Source of the DNA: Bolinopsis microptera
Lineage: Eukaryota > Ctenophora > Tentaculata > Lobata > Bolinopsidae
Direction of reading: 5' to 3'
NCBI RefSeq assembly: GCF_026151205.1
Contig: NC_087078.1
Location: forward strand, 1,505,675 to 1,569,674
DNA: 64,000 nucleotides
Below, one piece after another: positions 1-12,400 of the stretch. Under the pieces are notes generated by a model. The model worked only from the letters and a program-made list of their open reading frames with translations. It was not told the origin of the DNA and did no database searches. The first letter of the stretch is position 1. Every line of letters begins with the position of its first letter. Made by a program: the position numbers and the translations under genes.

Positions 1-90
1 TTAAAAGTATAATAGAATTCAAATAAATGATTGTAAGATTAACCATATCTTACAGATTTAAAATAATCAGCTTCATTTTTTAGCCTCAAG

Positions 91-3000
91 ATGCCAAACA
101 AGACTATAGACGAGCTGGATGAGTTCCTGAAGAAGGCTGACAAAGCCCAAGAGTTGGTCACTCTATTGCAGTCAAAGGACATGAATGTTGTGAAGGAAAC
201 GCAAGACAAGATAGACAACATACTGTCTAATGATTGGGAAGAGGAAGAGGAGGAGGGATATAAAACTCGAGATGGTTTCAGCAAGTCCTGTATTAACAAA
301 CTAAAAGATGAACCTCCAGAAGCAGACCCTGGCCCTGGGGGTGTAGTTGGTGGATTTCCTGCAGACACGCCATCTGATCAGGATGGGTTTATGAGAGCAG
401 TAGAAGAGGATGCCAACAGACGACACGAAAATAGGAAGAGAAAAGAAGAGAAAAGTAAAGTACGTCGAGAAAAAGGAAATGAACATTTTAAAAATGGAAG
501 GTACAAAGAAGCAATTGCAGAATATGATATTGCCATTAAGCTTACAGGATGGGAGGTCTCACTGTATACAAACGAGGCTCAATGTTATATTAAGATGAAA
601 GACTTTGACAAAGCTATTGAAGTTTGTGACAGAGCTTTGTATATTGAGGATGATTTTGTCAAGGGGTACATTCAGAAATCTAATGCTTTACTTGCTAAGA
701 AATGTCATAAAGAAGCAGTTGAATGTTTGGAGCTGTGTCTTGAAAATTGCAAAAGCAGTACTTCTACCGTGAATAGTTACCTCGGAAAAGCCAAGATTTT
801 GCTTGCTATTGAATCATCTAACACGGAAGTTGTAAATTCTGTAACCCCTGAAAACAAAAAAGAATTTCAGCACTTCTTATCTAAGCTGAGCTCAAAGAAA
901 GTCTTTGAAGCAACCATAGCTTCTGAACTTTTGTTGAAAAGCCTACAACAATCAGCCATGAATATCCAACTTTTCCGAGCTCTTGGTGGGATAGAAGCTA
1001 TACAAAGCCAACTGATGAAACATAAGGAGCATGCCCTTCATGTGAATTTGTTCAACATTCTTAAATGCATACTTTGTGATGACAGATTAACATTCCATCA
1101 TTGGATTTACTCTGACCCAACTGCCAGTCTCGTATTTCACGCCAAAAACGAAAAATATAGAATGCTTGTCCTCTTGTTAATGCAAAAACTTACCTTCTGG
1201 GACTCAGAGGAAATTGTGGATGGCTTTTTAGAATTCTGGTCTGATGGGTTAATGAGACAAGTCTTTGCTGCATGTTTTAGTGAGAAAGAAACCAAAGCTA
1301 TGTCAGTTTTAATTCTGGGGAGAGCAATCCGGAACAACGCATTCCTCGTCAAATTCAAGAATGAGGTTATAGAGATGCTTAAATGTGTTTCTAACTACAT
1401 TCCACGCCTCGTTGAGGATGATATAGCTGAACAAAAGACTTGGATTGGTGGATTGTCTGGACTCTCTATGACACCAGTTGCAAGAAAATTGCTCGACAAG
1501 TCCTTCTGGACAATCTTCTTGCCTCTGTTGGGTTGGTTTTCTTATATTCTTTCTCGCATTTCACTTTAGAGTTCAGATAAGGGCACCTGTTACAGTGTTA
1601 CACACAGCATCCCACAAATTTAAAATAATAAATTCATTCATACTAACTTTTGTTAAATTTCATTTGAAATGAAATCTCTCAGATTTCCTACATAAACAAG
1701 GGAAGGAGTCTATGATTGACGATCTACTGGCTGCTGGAATGAACTTTACACTCGACAGCACCAGCTTATCTGACCACGGATTGGAGATAAGTGAGAAGTT
1801 GGTTGGGTTGTGTGGTAACCCGACCTTTAAGAAAGCTCCTCTACTGCTGAACAGAGTGTTGGAGAAGTGTCCTAATACTCTTCTTGCTGAAGACAAGGTT
1901 ACTTTATCATCCTTTTTGTCATGTTAAAAGTTGGGAAGGTTTTCCTTAGGTTTTTTCAATAGTTGATATGATACATTTCATCTCGGGGGACTAAGGTAAA
2001 TTTTAAATTAATGATCCAAACTTTTATAAATAAACTGATCATAGAAAAACAAAACAAGCATCATTTAAGCATCATCATGTTATTTTAAACGGAACAAGTA
2101 TCTAACACGTGGTATTTTAATCAAATCTTTTTTTCTAGGGTCAGTTTGCTTCCCTGCTCAAAGTGATAAAAAGTCAATCCGACCTCCAGTCAGATAATCT
2201 CAGTACAGCAGTCAAGTTACTAGCAAGAACAACTGCCAAATCACCTCAGGTAATCTATCATTATTATAATATAAACATTATACATGTTATATATGTTACG
2301 GATTACATTATTCGAAGGTTACATTCGATTTTATAGATCTTTTAAGTTTCAGGTAACATCTGGAATCTGCTACACAATTTCATAAAAAAATCCTCGCTAG
2401 CCATAATCTCCCCTTGCCTTGACACATGAGTAAAATCTGAATATCTGATTGAAAACGATCTCATCATCCAAGATCCACCACCACCAAATCTACCCGCCAT
2501 TATATCTCTTCAACATAAAATACAACTTACATACCATCAAATTAGCACTGATAGCCACTAAAACCACACCCAGAACCACAAACAGGACCCACGTGCTCTG
2601 GTGATCGTAATCATGGTAACTCCACACAGACATGAAGACAATACCGAATATGATGGTGAACAGGATGAAGAGCACTGAAGCGTTTAGGAGCCTGTATTGA
2701 CCTTTGTAGAGGATTTGTTCAGCTAGTTCCTCTGATTGCAGGTGGGAGAGCTGTCTGAAGACTGATTTCTTGTTCAGTCCGTTAGATTCATTCCCTCTGA
2801 AATGTTAAAATCGTTGAACAATTTACGGGATATTGAATGTACAGTTTGCTGAAAACCTGTTGTTAGCTGTAGTCTTGAAACAGGTTTTAGGTCGCCTCCC
2901 CGCTGTAACCCTTCTCTTTAAAAGAGCCTTAAATTTAAAGACCAAACGCTCAAACATTTGCGTTTTTTGTTTAAAAAAATGTTGTTAATCACATCTACAA

Positions 3001-4943
3001 AGAAATATGCAATACCAAAAACCAAACCTGATAGAATCGTCACAAATGAACTGTACAATCGATCCTCTCCTAATTTCCATTTGCTGTCCCGGAACTTGCA
3101 ACAACGAGCCTCGCCTCCCATCTATCAGCAAGAGAGACCCCCGTCTTGATCCTCGCCGGGTGTGTGGTATGATCACAGCTCCGTTGGAAGGACTCAACAT
3201 CATGGGATTAGCAGACTGGGCTAGCCGTGCACTGATTACAGACCCACTTCTTCCTCTCTGCTCTGAGTCAATGTAGTCCACACATACATCCGACATTTTA
3301 ATTGTGCTCATTTCTTTGCCGGTACTAAACGATCGGAACTAAACTATTTATTTCATAAAAAATGCTAGACAATCAAAACGAAGCTACCAATCGCGATATT
3401 TTGTATGTTTTGCGAGACTCAGTGCTTGCAAAACGTGACTGACGCAAGACAGCTGAAAACTGAGTAATTATTACGGAGAGGTACAGCAGTTGCTTATTAT
3501 CACAAAACATATTGAATGACAAATTGGAAAGTATCACAATTTTTAACGACAGTGCATGGCGATAAGAAGAGTATATATAATGTTTAATTAGGTTGGATGT
3601 TAAGTCTAACAGAATGTTCAAGAACACTGCAAATAGAACTGGAAGTTAAAATAACGGTCTTTAACTATTCTGCTTGTTTCAGTAGAACTTTCGAGAGAGG
3701 TTATAAAAATAGCTTTTAAAGCAATAATGGAGAGAATATCAATGCGATCTACCTCTGCTACTAAAATGTGACAGTGCAATTTCATTTATTTGACTGATGT
3801 GTTAAGTTAAATGTGAAGAATTCGAACTGTCAACATCAAATCAGATGGTAAATAGTAAATCAGATAGCAAATCCTGGTACATACTTTGTATTATATAATT
3901 TACGAGTTTGTGGTGTGGTTTTTGACGTCACACTACTTATAACGTCACACTGCTTACGAAAAACTCGTGTATTGAGTATAGAATATGTGCATACATTAGA
4001 ATCGCACGACAATGCTAACAAGTATGATAAAAACGGCTTTTATAATAGTTATAACATTAAACAGTCAACTAACGACCACGCTAGTTATCACGCGGACAAT
4101 AATTGCTCTTATGTTAATTTTAAATAGAGATAATAGTATAGAAATTAGCGGGAAATTCAAAAGTTTTAGGCCAAATGGCCTAACTAATGAATACAGGTTA
4201 AAGTTCGGACAATTTATCAGATCGATCAACTTTTCTTCCTTCGACTTTACATAACGTGAGACTTTCATCAACAGGCGAGAAAATGGGTGGTAAAGTACAA
4301 GATCTTGGAAAAGCTGATGGATCTGCTTGAGTGCAACACAGTGTCAGACAAGTCCTCCAAATCAGCAACTGCAATACTTTCCAACGCTGCGCTGAGCTGC
4401 GCTCATTGTTTCCAGGACGGTGAGTTAGAGTTATAGCATTATGTAGCTATTAATTAACTAATTTAGCATATTATAGTGTGACTAATTTTATAATGTAGTG
4501 TTTAAATTGTGGAGGATAATAAGATAATAAGGTAATGAGGCGTTCCAGTAATTCTAACAGATTTAGCCTTATTTTCATGTAGACAGTAAGTGTAAGAGGG
4601 TTCACAGTGGCCCAGTCACAGTGGCCAAGTCACAGTGGCCCAGTCACAGTGGCCCAGTCACAGTGGCCCAGTCACAGTGGCCCAGTCACAGTGGCCCAGT
4701 TAGTACACCAAATATTAAAGTTTTACACTTGATATTTTGACAGAAGGTGTATGTAAGAAACAAGAAGTAGACGTTGTAGACACGATGCTGAAACACGCGA
4801 AAGCTGACAAAGGACTGGCAATCCAGCAGAATGCGGCAATAGCTCTGGCACGACTTGCCACTAACAGTCCCGTTTTGTTGGAGAGGCTGAGAGAGCTGAG
4901 AGGATTGGAAATATTGCACTCTAGGTTCACTCCTACAGGGTAG
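91..4943 (+). CDS. TTC12: TTC12, tetratricopeptide repeat protein 12 (dynein arm assembly factor)
   Basis: Five exons: 91-1531, 1683-1897, 2139-2249, 4275-4419 and 4744-4943, with phases that agree at every junction. They give about 703 residues, close to the 705 of human TTC12. The N-terminus (FLKKADKAQELVTLLQS), the EEEEEE run near residue 50, the TPR block from about residue 125 (REKGNEHFKNGRYKEAI, then LYTNEAQCYIKMKDFDKAI) and the last exon (NAAIALARLATNSPVLLERL then GLEILHSRF) line up with the vertebrate protein from memory. The middle and C-terminal part is helical and ARM-like. The start at 91 fits the family N-terminus. In vertebrates TTC12 is a cytoplasmic factor for assembling ciliary dynein arms. 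Intron 3 carries an antisense gene. A minisatellite begins just after the stop. A pyrimidine tract ending in AG lies directly before the ATG, so a 5'UTR intron or trans-splice acceptor is possible. Confidence 0.93.
2490..3311 (-). CDS. Gene A: small two-TM protein with RRGS repeats, nested antisense in TTC12 intron 3
   Basis: Two exons, 3028-3311 and 2490-2796 (phase 2 junction), give about 196 residues. The N-terminal half is hydrophilic and has four RRGS motifs (around TRRGSRRGSLLLIDGRRGSL and EIRRGSIVQF). These match the RRxS consensus of protein kinase A. The second exon has a conserved-looking segment (EQILYKGQYRLLN) followed by two hydrophobic helices (SVLFILFTIIFGIVFMSVW and WVLFVVLGVVLVAISANLMV) and a short basic tail. 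It is clearly paralogous to gene B: same exon split, same QILYxGxYRxLN motif, same SVLFIL start of the first helix. I do not recognise the family. Inference: an integral membrane hairpin protein with a phosphorylatable cytosolic N-terminus. Confidence 0.75.
4602..4700. repeat. 14-bp minisatellite in TTC12 intron 4
   Basis: About seven copies of CACAGTGGCCCAGT lie just upstream of the last TTC12 exon and end about 40 bases before its acceptor at 4744. Confidence 0.95.
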
Positions 4944-4961
4944 TTTGTAATCAGTGGAACT

Positions 4962-5816
4962 CTAGTGGAACTCTAGTGGAACTCTAGTGGAACTCTAGTG
5001 AAACTCTAGTGGAACTCTAGTGAAACTAATTGAACTCTAGTGAAACTCTAGTGGAACTCTAGTGAAACTAGTTGAACTCTAGTGGAACTCTAGTGGAACT
5101 CTAGTGGAGCTCTAGTGGAACTAGTGGAACTAGTGGAACTCTAGTGGAAGTCTAGTGAAACTAGTGGAACTCTAGTGAAACTAGTGGAACTCTAGTGAAA
5201 CTAGTGGAACTCTAGTGAAACTAGTGAAACTCTAGTGGAACTCTAGTGGAACTCTAGTGGAACTCTAGTGAAACTAGTGGAACTCTAGTGGAACTCTAGT
5301 GGAACTCTAGTGGAACTCTAGTGGAACTCTAGTGGAACTCTAGTGGAAGTCTAGTGGAACTCTAGTGAAAACTAGTGGAACTCTAGTGAAACTAGTGGAA
5401 CTCTAGTGAAACTAGTGAAACTCTAGTGAAACTAGTGAAACTCTAGTGAAACTAGTGGAACTCTAGTGAAACTAGTGAAACTCTAGTGGAACTCTAGTGG
5501 AACTCTAGTGGAACTCTAGTGAAACTAGTGGAACTCTAGTGGAACTCTAGTGAAACTAGTGGAACTCTAGTGGAACTCTAGTGGAAGTCTAGTGGAACTC
5601 TAGTGAAAACTAGTGGAACTCTAGTGAAACTAGTGGAACTCTAGTGAAACTAGTGAAACTCTAGTGAAACTAGTGAAACTCTAGTGGAACTAGTGGAACT
5701 CTAGTGGAACTCTAGTGAAACTAGTGGAACTCTAGTGAAACTAGTGGAACTCTAGTGAAACTAGTGGAACTCTAGTGAAACTAGTGGAACTCTAGTGAAA
5801 CTCTAGTGAAATTAGT
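4962..5816. repeat. Minisatellite of GGAACTCTAGTG and GAAACTAGTG units
   Basis: About 850 bp of mixed 12-bp (GGAACTCTAGTG) and 10-bp (GAAACTAGTG) units, starting about 20 bases after the TTC12 stop. Nearly every unit holds CTAG. Longer blocks repeat too (about 5150-5470 resembles 5470-5760), which points to growth by duplication of higher-order blocks. Confidence 0.95.
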
Positions 5817-6386
5817 GTATAATCTGTCATATTATTGTGACATTGCAATATGCTGTGTTTATGGTTTTTTATTTAGAGTTTAAATATTTTGCATTTTGTA
5901 ACCTCTGTAGAAATCCCATCACCCTTTCGTCAAATATCAGAAACTGTATATATAGCTTCAATTTTAAGTGTGTATATTTAATATATTATTTTCGTACTGT
6001 ATAGTAATTTATAAGTTATTTTTGTCAGCCATATTGTATTTGTGTCATATTAAGGCATTAATTTAATGTTTATTTAATCATTTGTTTTCACTTTTACTGA
6101 CAAAAGATAAGATAAACTGGATTGTATCTGATGGAGTGAGAACATGTTGTATTAGTGTATTTACCCACTACCTGACTACCCAGTACAGATCACATATCAG
6201 TTCATGGCCAATCATAAATAACACAGGTATTATATTTATACTATTGATGGAGAAATCAAAACATTTGCTAACTTTTTAGACAGTTAGACAAGACTGTTGT
6301 TCATCAAAATATTTCATATTTCTAATTCAACGCTGTTTACTTTAGCTGACAGGGTATGACGTTATGATGACGTAAGAAATCACGTG
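5817..6386. other. Intergenic stretch between TTC12 and DNAJA3
   Basis: AT-rich. I see no convincing gene. The short open frame at 6082-6279 has no recognisable features. The last 30 bases hold CRE-like sites. Confidence 0.6.
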
Positions 6387-6467
6387 ATGTTCTTATCTCG
6401 ACACGTGGGCAGGTCTGCCTACAAGTGTATACAATCTGTGACGTCATCACATGGTGTCGTGACGTCA
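6357..6467. promoter_or_regulatory. Cluster of CRE/ATF-like and E-box sites at the DNAJA3 start
   Basis: TGACGTTA (6357), TGACGTAA (6368) and two perfect palindromic TGACGTCA octamers (6439 and 6460) lie within 111 bases, with CACGTG at 6381. The octamers fall inside the predicted first coding exon, so they may partly reflect coding constraint. TGACGTCA is the known CREB/ATF site. A role here is inference. Confidence 0.4.
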
Positions 6468-9400
6468 TCGCCCTGTCTTGTGACATGCTCAGGTAGTACA
6501 TATTAACATTTTTAGGATTTTATCTACATAGTTGTTATCAGTAAGACAGAGCTACGTTTTTGCAACACATTACAGACTGTATAGTTTCTATGTTTCATAC
6601 CTGAGCATTTCCAAATCGGTTTGGACTCAATTAAAGACTTGACTTCGTTCATTAATGTTAAAATGGCCAAGTCCTAAGTATTGACATTGACAGGTGAACG
6701 TTTTAACACAATCAAGAGGGGTGGACTCAGCACTAGGAACCTTCATACCACAAGTAAGCTTTTTATGAGCATGCAAATTAACATGATATAGATCCTTCAT
6801 CAGTTAATTAGCACTTCGGTAAGCTCATACTTTACGGAGGGGATGAGTCGAAATAAAACAAACCAATAAATTGAAGAATCAAATTTTTGTTCGTTTGTTG
6901 AGGATCTAAACTAATGCACACTTTTCCTTTTCAGATTTGCAGTTTCAAAAAGATTACTACAAAGTGTTAGGTGTTGATAAAAAAGCTGCATCATCTGATA
7001 TTAAGAAATCTTATTATCAGGTAATATTTGTATCATATTTTGTAATACTTTTTGGATCTATATTCTATAATATCTAGATGAGGCTCTATGCCAGGTCGGA
7101 AAGGATTTGCTACGCTCATAATACACTACAGTTACGCTTTGAAGTAACTGATTATAGCTGAACAGCTATACTCAGTTACTCCATGGTCTTTGCTTAAGAC
7201 TATAAAATATATCCCAGAACTAATAAAAATATATCGCATAACTAATGAAGACTAATGAAGATTATCTGACTGAAAAAAAGATGCACGGTTAAAATAATTG
7301 ATCAGTTCAGTTCAAAATGTGGCTCGAGCACGTTTAGCTGATATCGTACTGTCCGAAAAACTCATTTTCGTAACTGTTCGAAATCTTTCGTATCAAACCT
7401 CCTCTTGTTGTATATCCTTAACTACAACCTCAACTTCCTTCGGACTAACATCTGCCACGATATCGTCTGAAAACCCAAAATTCTCAATGATCATGTCCTT
7501 GACTCCTTTCCCTCGATGAAACCTCTTATAATGAAAATACAGCTTAATCGCCGCCAAGTTGACCCCTACAGCGCCCATCATGAGTCCTAAAACCAGGTAC
7601 AACACCCAGAAGTTCTGATTGGTGTAATGCCACGCTGACATGAACACTATCCCGAATACAATTACCCCGAGAATGAACAGGACGGACATGTTGAGAACCC
7701 TGTATTCTCCCTGGTATAATATCTGTTTTCTCAGCTGCTGTGTTTCCAACCTGGATAGCTCTTTGAATGTGACGCCCTTTTTGGCGCTTTTACTTTTTTT
7801 ACGTAGCTCTCCAACCTGAGTGTTATGGGTTCCTCTCCTCTGAAATGGTTCAAGTTGTTGGTTGATTTATTACCAAGCCCCTCCCCCCTCCACCAATTTA
7901 TAACCCATTTTCAACCAGTTCATCGTAATTCTCTATAACTCTGTATAACTTTTCGAATTGTTATCGTTCATTTTACCAACGATTCTCCGTTCATGTATCG
8001 ATTAAATTTAATGTAATCGATTAAAAATCAATTAATGTTACAATTATAAAAACCTGTAAGGATCGTCAAATAGCTGGAAAATGGATCCTCGTTTCTTGTT
8101 TTCGTAGTCGCATAATATGGGACTTCTAATCGGACTTTTACCCTCGAGCTGAAATATTGACCCTCTTTTGCCTTCGAGCTGAAAAATTGATGGTCTTTTA
8201 CCATCAAATAACGATGGTCTTTTACCGTCAAATATTGACCCTCTTTTTCCTTCGAAGATTGATCCTATTTTTCCATCAAATATTGATCCCCGTTTTTTAT
8301 TGCTGATAACGATTCCATGCGGATCTCCATCTTCTTCGAAATCGCTTGCACTGCTCTCGTTTTCAAAAATCTGCACACTCATTGTACCGAAGACAAATCC
8401 AAGACAGGCAAAACGACGGGCGTGCTTAAATGCAAAAACTTTAAAACAACTTTTTATCAAAACACCAGTTATCAATTTAAATCGTACGTACGCGAAGGGA
8501 GAACTTACGGTATGACCGATGAAATGGTAAAGAGATAAGATGAGCGAGTAGTACGAGCATTGTTTAGTGTTTACCACAGTTACGTCCTGTTAAAAAGGTT
8601 ATTTACTGTCATACGATCCCATGTTATCGAGTTTCCTGACTGTTCCGTTTTATGGCCAGATGATTGGGAGGTTTGAAATGGTAGCGGCTGTGATTGGGTG
8701 CTGTAAATCTTCTTATCTCTCAATTTGTTTGGCTGCATTCTTCTAAACGGATATTAATTAAGATAGGAAGATGGGTGCGCTTTATCGCATGATATCTGAT
8801 TTCCTATCACCCCATTGGCATCGAATGGATCATATCATGCTAAATTGCAGTTTTTATATCGAGCCAAATTACGTAACATTGGGTAACATTGTATATTAGC
8901 GTTAATACATTGTAGCGTTAGTACAAAGCTCCATTCATAACGTCTATCGGATTAACCAAAAAGTTTGTCACCAAACACCACACGGCTTTAATTGATAAGG
9001 ATGAAATGTATCCAAATATTTAATTTGTATATTTAATTTTATAATTTTACCGTTTAAAATTTGTTGTTAGACATTGCAATTCGATTTTAATTCGCAGGTT
9101 CAATAATTCTTCGATTTAAATTTTGTTCTAGGTGGATTTAGCAGCATCAAAATCGCTAAGATGTGTTTTGTTCTGTTGTTACCAGGCTTCTATCACAGTA
9201 ACCTATTCTTCCTTTGACTTGCTGGTTGGCAATTTGGTCCGTGGAAATCAATTGCACATTTGGCATCGTGTTGATTATTGTTGGGTTCGTACTGCGTAGT
9301 CGATCAGCGAATTATAAGTTTTGTGACACAGTCTGGGGCACGTTCAAATTCGAGAATGATCGAATCGTACTAAAATGTAAGCGGCGGTCATGTTGTTTTC

Positions 9401-12400
9401 TTACATACCGCGCGCACGTGCAAATATTTCTGGATTTTGATCGATTTGATTAGACTCTGTACTGACTGATAAATGGGCATTTATCTAGTTTTTTGGCATG
9501 TATCATGTATGTACTATAACCGTTGCCAATTAATCGTTCTTAAGATCAATAACTTAATTCGATCGCCTCGCAGATGTAAACAATTGGTTATTTTCAGTTG
9601 GCAAAAAAGCATCATCCAGATGTGGCAAAAGACAAAGATTCAGCTGAAAAGTTTAAAGAAATCAGTGAAGCTTACGAGGTTAGTACAGTTTGCTGTTAAT
9701 CTGTAAATATCTCTTTTATATATTTTAGAACGAATTGCATGGTCTTAAACGTTATAATGTAGATTGTTATTGTTTTTCTGAAATGAACACTGTGTATTCG
9801 TTTTCAGGTTCTGGGTGATGAAACCAAGCGTACTGAATACGACCAATTCGGCAGTGGAGCAAGGAACCCCTATGCTGGAGGTGGAGGTGGAGGTGGTAAC
9901 CCCTTCGGAGGATCCAACTACTCCTACAACTACCAAACTAAGGTACGCAATAAGCAACAAAATTGGACTAAATCTAAATCTAGTAGGAAAAAGAAACCAC
10001 ATCGTACCCGAAAACAGAGAGTATCACTTGAAGAATTTAAGAGAGTGAAGTTAAAAGAATGGAAGAAAGATTGGTACAGACATGAGAACTCTAAGAGAAG
10101 AAGAAAAGATTTTTGGGTGAGACGAGTCCATGATTCTCTACCCCTCTAAGTTCTCTCTAAACTATTACTGCATTTTTGTTATGCTTCTTAAAGGGTTATT
10201 TTGAAAACTATCCAGGTCAACCCAGAAGACCTATTCAGACAAGCGTTTGGAGGAAACTTTGACTTCGAATCAATATTTGGTGCCGATCCAAGTGGTCAGG
10301 GTCAGCAAGCTCAGAACCAAACTAGAACCAGGGTAAACTAACCTCATCTTATCTCGACTAATTGAGCATGTGATTAACTCAAATTTGTAACTTTTAGATT
10401 ATTTTAACCAATGTTAAGAGAACTTCATGTCCGTTTTCTCACAAATACCCTACTTTTACAGTACCAGATGAACATCAGTTTTCTGGAGTCTTGTAACGGA
10501 ACGAGTAGGAACGTGACCCTCAGCTACCCGGTCACGTGTACCAGGTGCCAGGGTAGAAAGGGGGAACCTGGCTCAGGACTTAGAAACTGTCACCGCTGTC
10601 ATGGTACTGGAAATGTAAGTTACTAACAGTTTTGTGCTTCTCTTCTCTCTCCCGCATTATTTAACACTTAGTTGTTATGAGCTGATTTATTGCGTACACT
10701 TTTGTGCTGTCAACCTACGCTTTAATAATTCTATGAAACTTTGAATTAAATATCCTCTGCTGAATTGTCACGTTTTAATTTCTGATACAAGTTTCCTCTC
10801 CTAGGTGGTGAGTCAGGTGGGTTGGTACCACGTGCAACAAGAATGTCCCACGTGCAACGGAGAGGGTCAGATAATCACTCAGAAGTGCAAGTCTTGTCAC
10901 GGCAAGGGAACGTCAACTGTTTCGGAGGAGGCCCAGATTAATATCCCTTCCGGTAGGACACACATAATACAGTTTTCTTTTCAATTATTGCTTAGTTTAA
11001 TCTTGCTGAGTGATTCAGATCACCAAGTAAGAAGAGTATCAAATCCAAAAAAGGAAGTTTTCATATTTCCGTACAGTTATTCCCGTTGATTTATGAAGGG
11101 CTTGTTTTTCAGGAATTACCGACGGCACAACAGTACGGTATCGCACGAAAGGAGGCACTGATATCGGAATCGCTGTGCAGGTTTTTACTCCGCCATTTAT
11201 GTTTTTCTCAAGAATCGGGTTGTCCAGAGGCATTTTTGAGATTCTTTAATCAACCTATACATTTGCTTTTTTAAAAGATAGTGACACTAATAACTTAATA
11301 AGCTAATGCTCATTTCCAGGTTGAACAAAGTCCGCTGTTCTCCAGAAAAGATCTGGACGTTATAAGTACAGTCGATGTCGACATGGCCACGGTAAGTTCT
11401 ACATATTTTTAATTTGAAGAAAATAAATGTACTGTTTATAATGATTTCAATGATTTTGACTAATTATTTGCTACTTTATAAGACATCTATCATACCTGCC
11501 TCTATTACGGATGGTTTTTAAGCCAAAGCAGGCAACGAAAAATTAGGATGCCAAATTTTTTCTGTTTTTGCAACCTTCAAATGCATTCTAGCATATTTAT
11601 GACCCTTCATACTTTTCCCATCTGAACAGCACATTCATTTCTTTTTTTCATCAATTATCTACTGACCTGAGCAATACAGGAATTTTCGGCCGATATTTGG
11701 TATCCTCGACTAACTAAACTTAATGTCTAACCGTATGTTTTGTGACAACAAAAAACTACCTTATTTTATATCGGTGTCGTCTTTCAATACTAGCTCATCT
11801 TACTGTCTTATCTGGGCGTATATCTCTGAAGTTGAAATTAGTCAGTCAAGCAGCACTTACGTTTTTGCTTTCCTAGTTCGATTTCAATGTTTCGTAGGCC
11901 ATTTTATATACTCAAAAAGGTGCTTTGAAGATACTTTTTTAAATAAATTGTTGCCAAGGAAATTGTTTTGGCTTTCACATAAGCTTGTTATAAACCTAAT
12001 CTAATATGAAAGCTTCTGAAACAACAGTTTCATGCCGTATCAATTATGTTTCCAGAACCTCTGTTCTAGATCCTTCCAACTGTTAATCATTTTACCACAC
12101 TCAAAATAACTTTATACAGAAGATCCTTAGAAGAATAAGAATAAAGTTCATTGTTTTTTAATGCTTAATTGCCATTTTAAGGGCTCATTTTAAATGATCA
12201 TCATCTTAAATGTTTTATACAGGCGATCTTGGGAGGAATACAGACAGTAACTGGACTCTCCGGCCGGATAGATGTTAAGATCCCAGCTGACACTCAACCA
12301 GGTTTGTAATAATTTAATCTGCTCCTTTTCTTTAATAAACGTTTCTAATTTAATCTACTCCTATTCTTTAATAAACGATTTAATTTTGGAATATCTGAAT

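Noticed and set aside
6082-6279. 65-codon frame upstream of DNAJA3
   Set aside because: Not in phase with the presequence exon and not protein-like.
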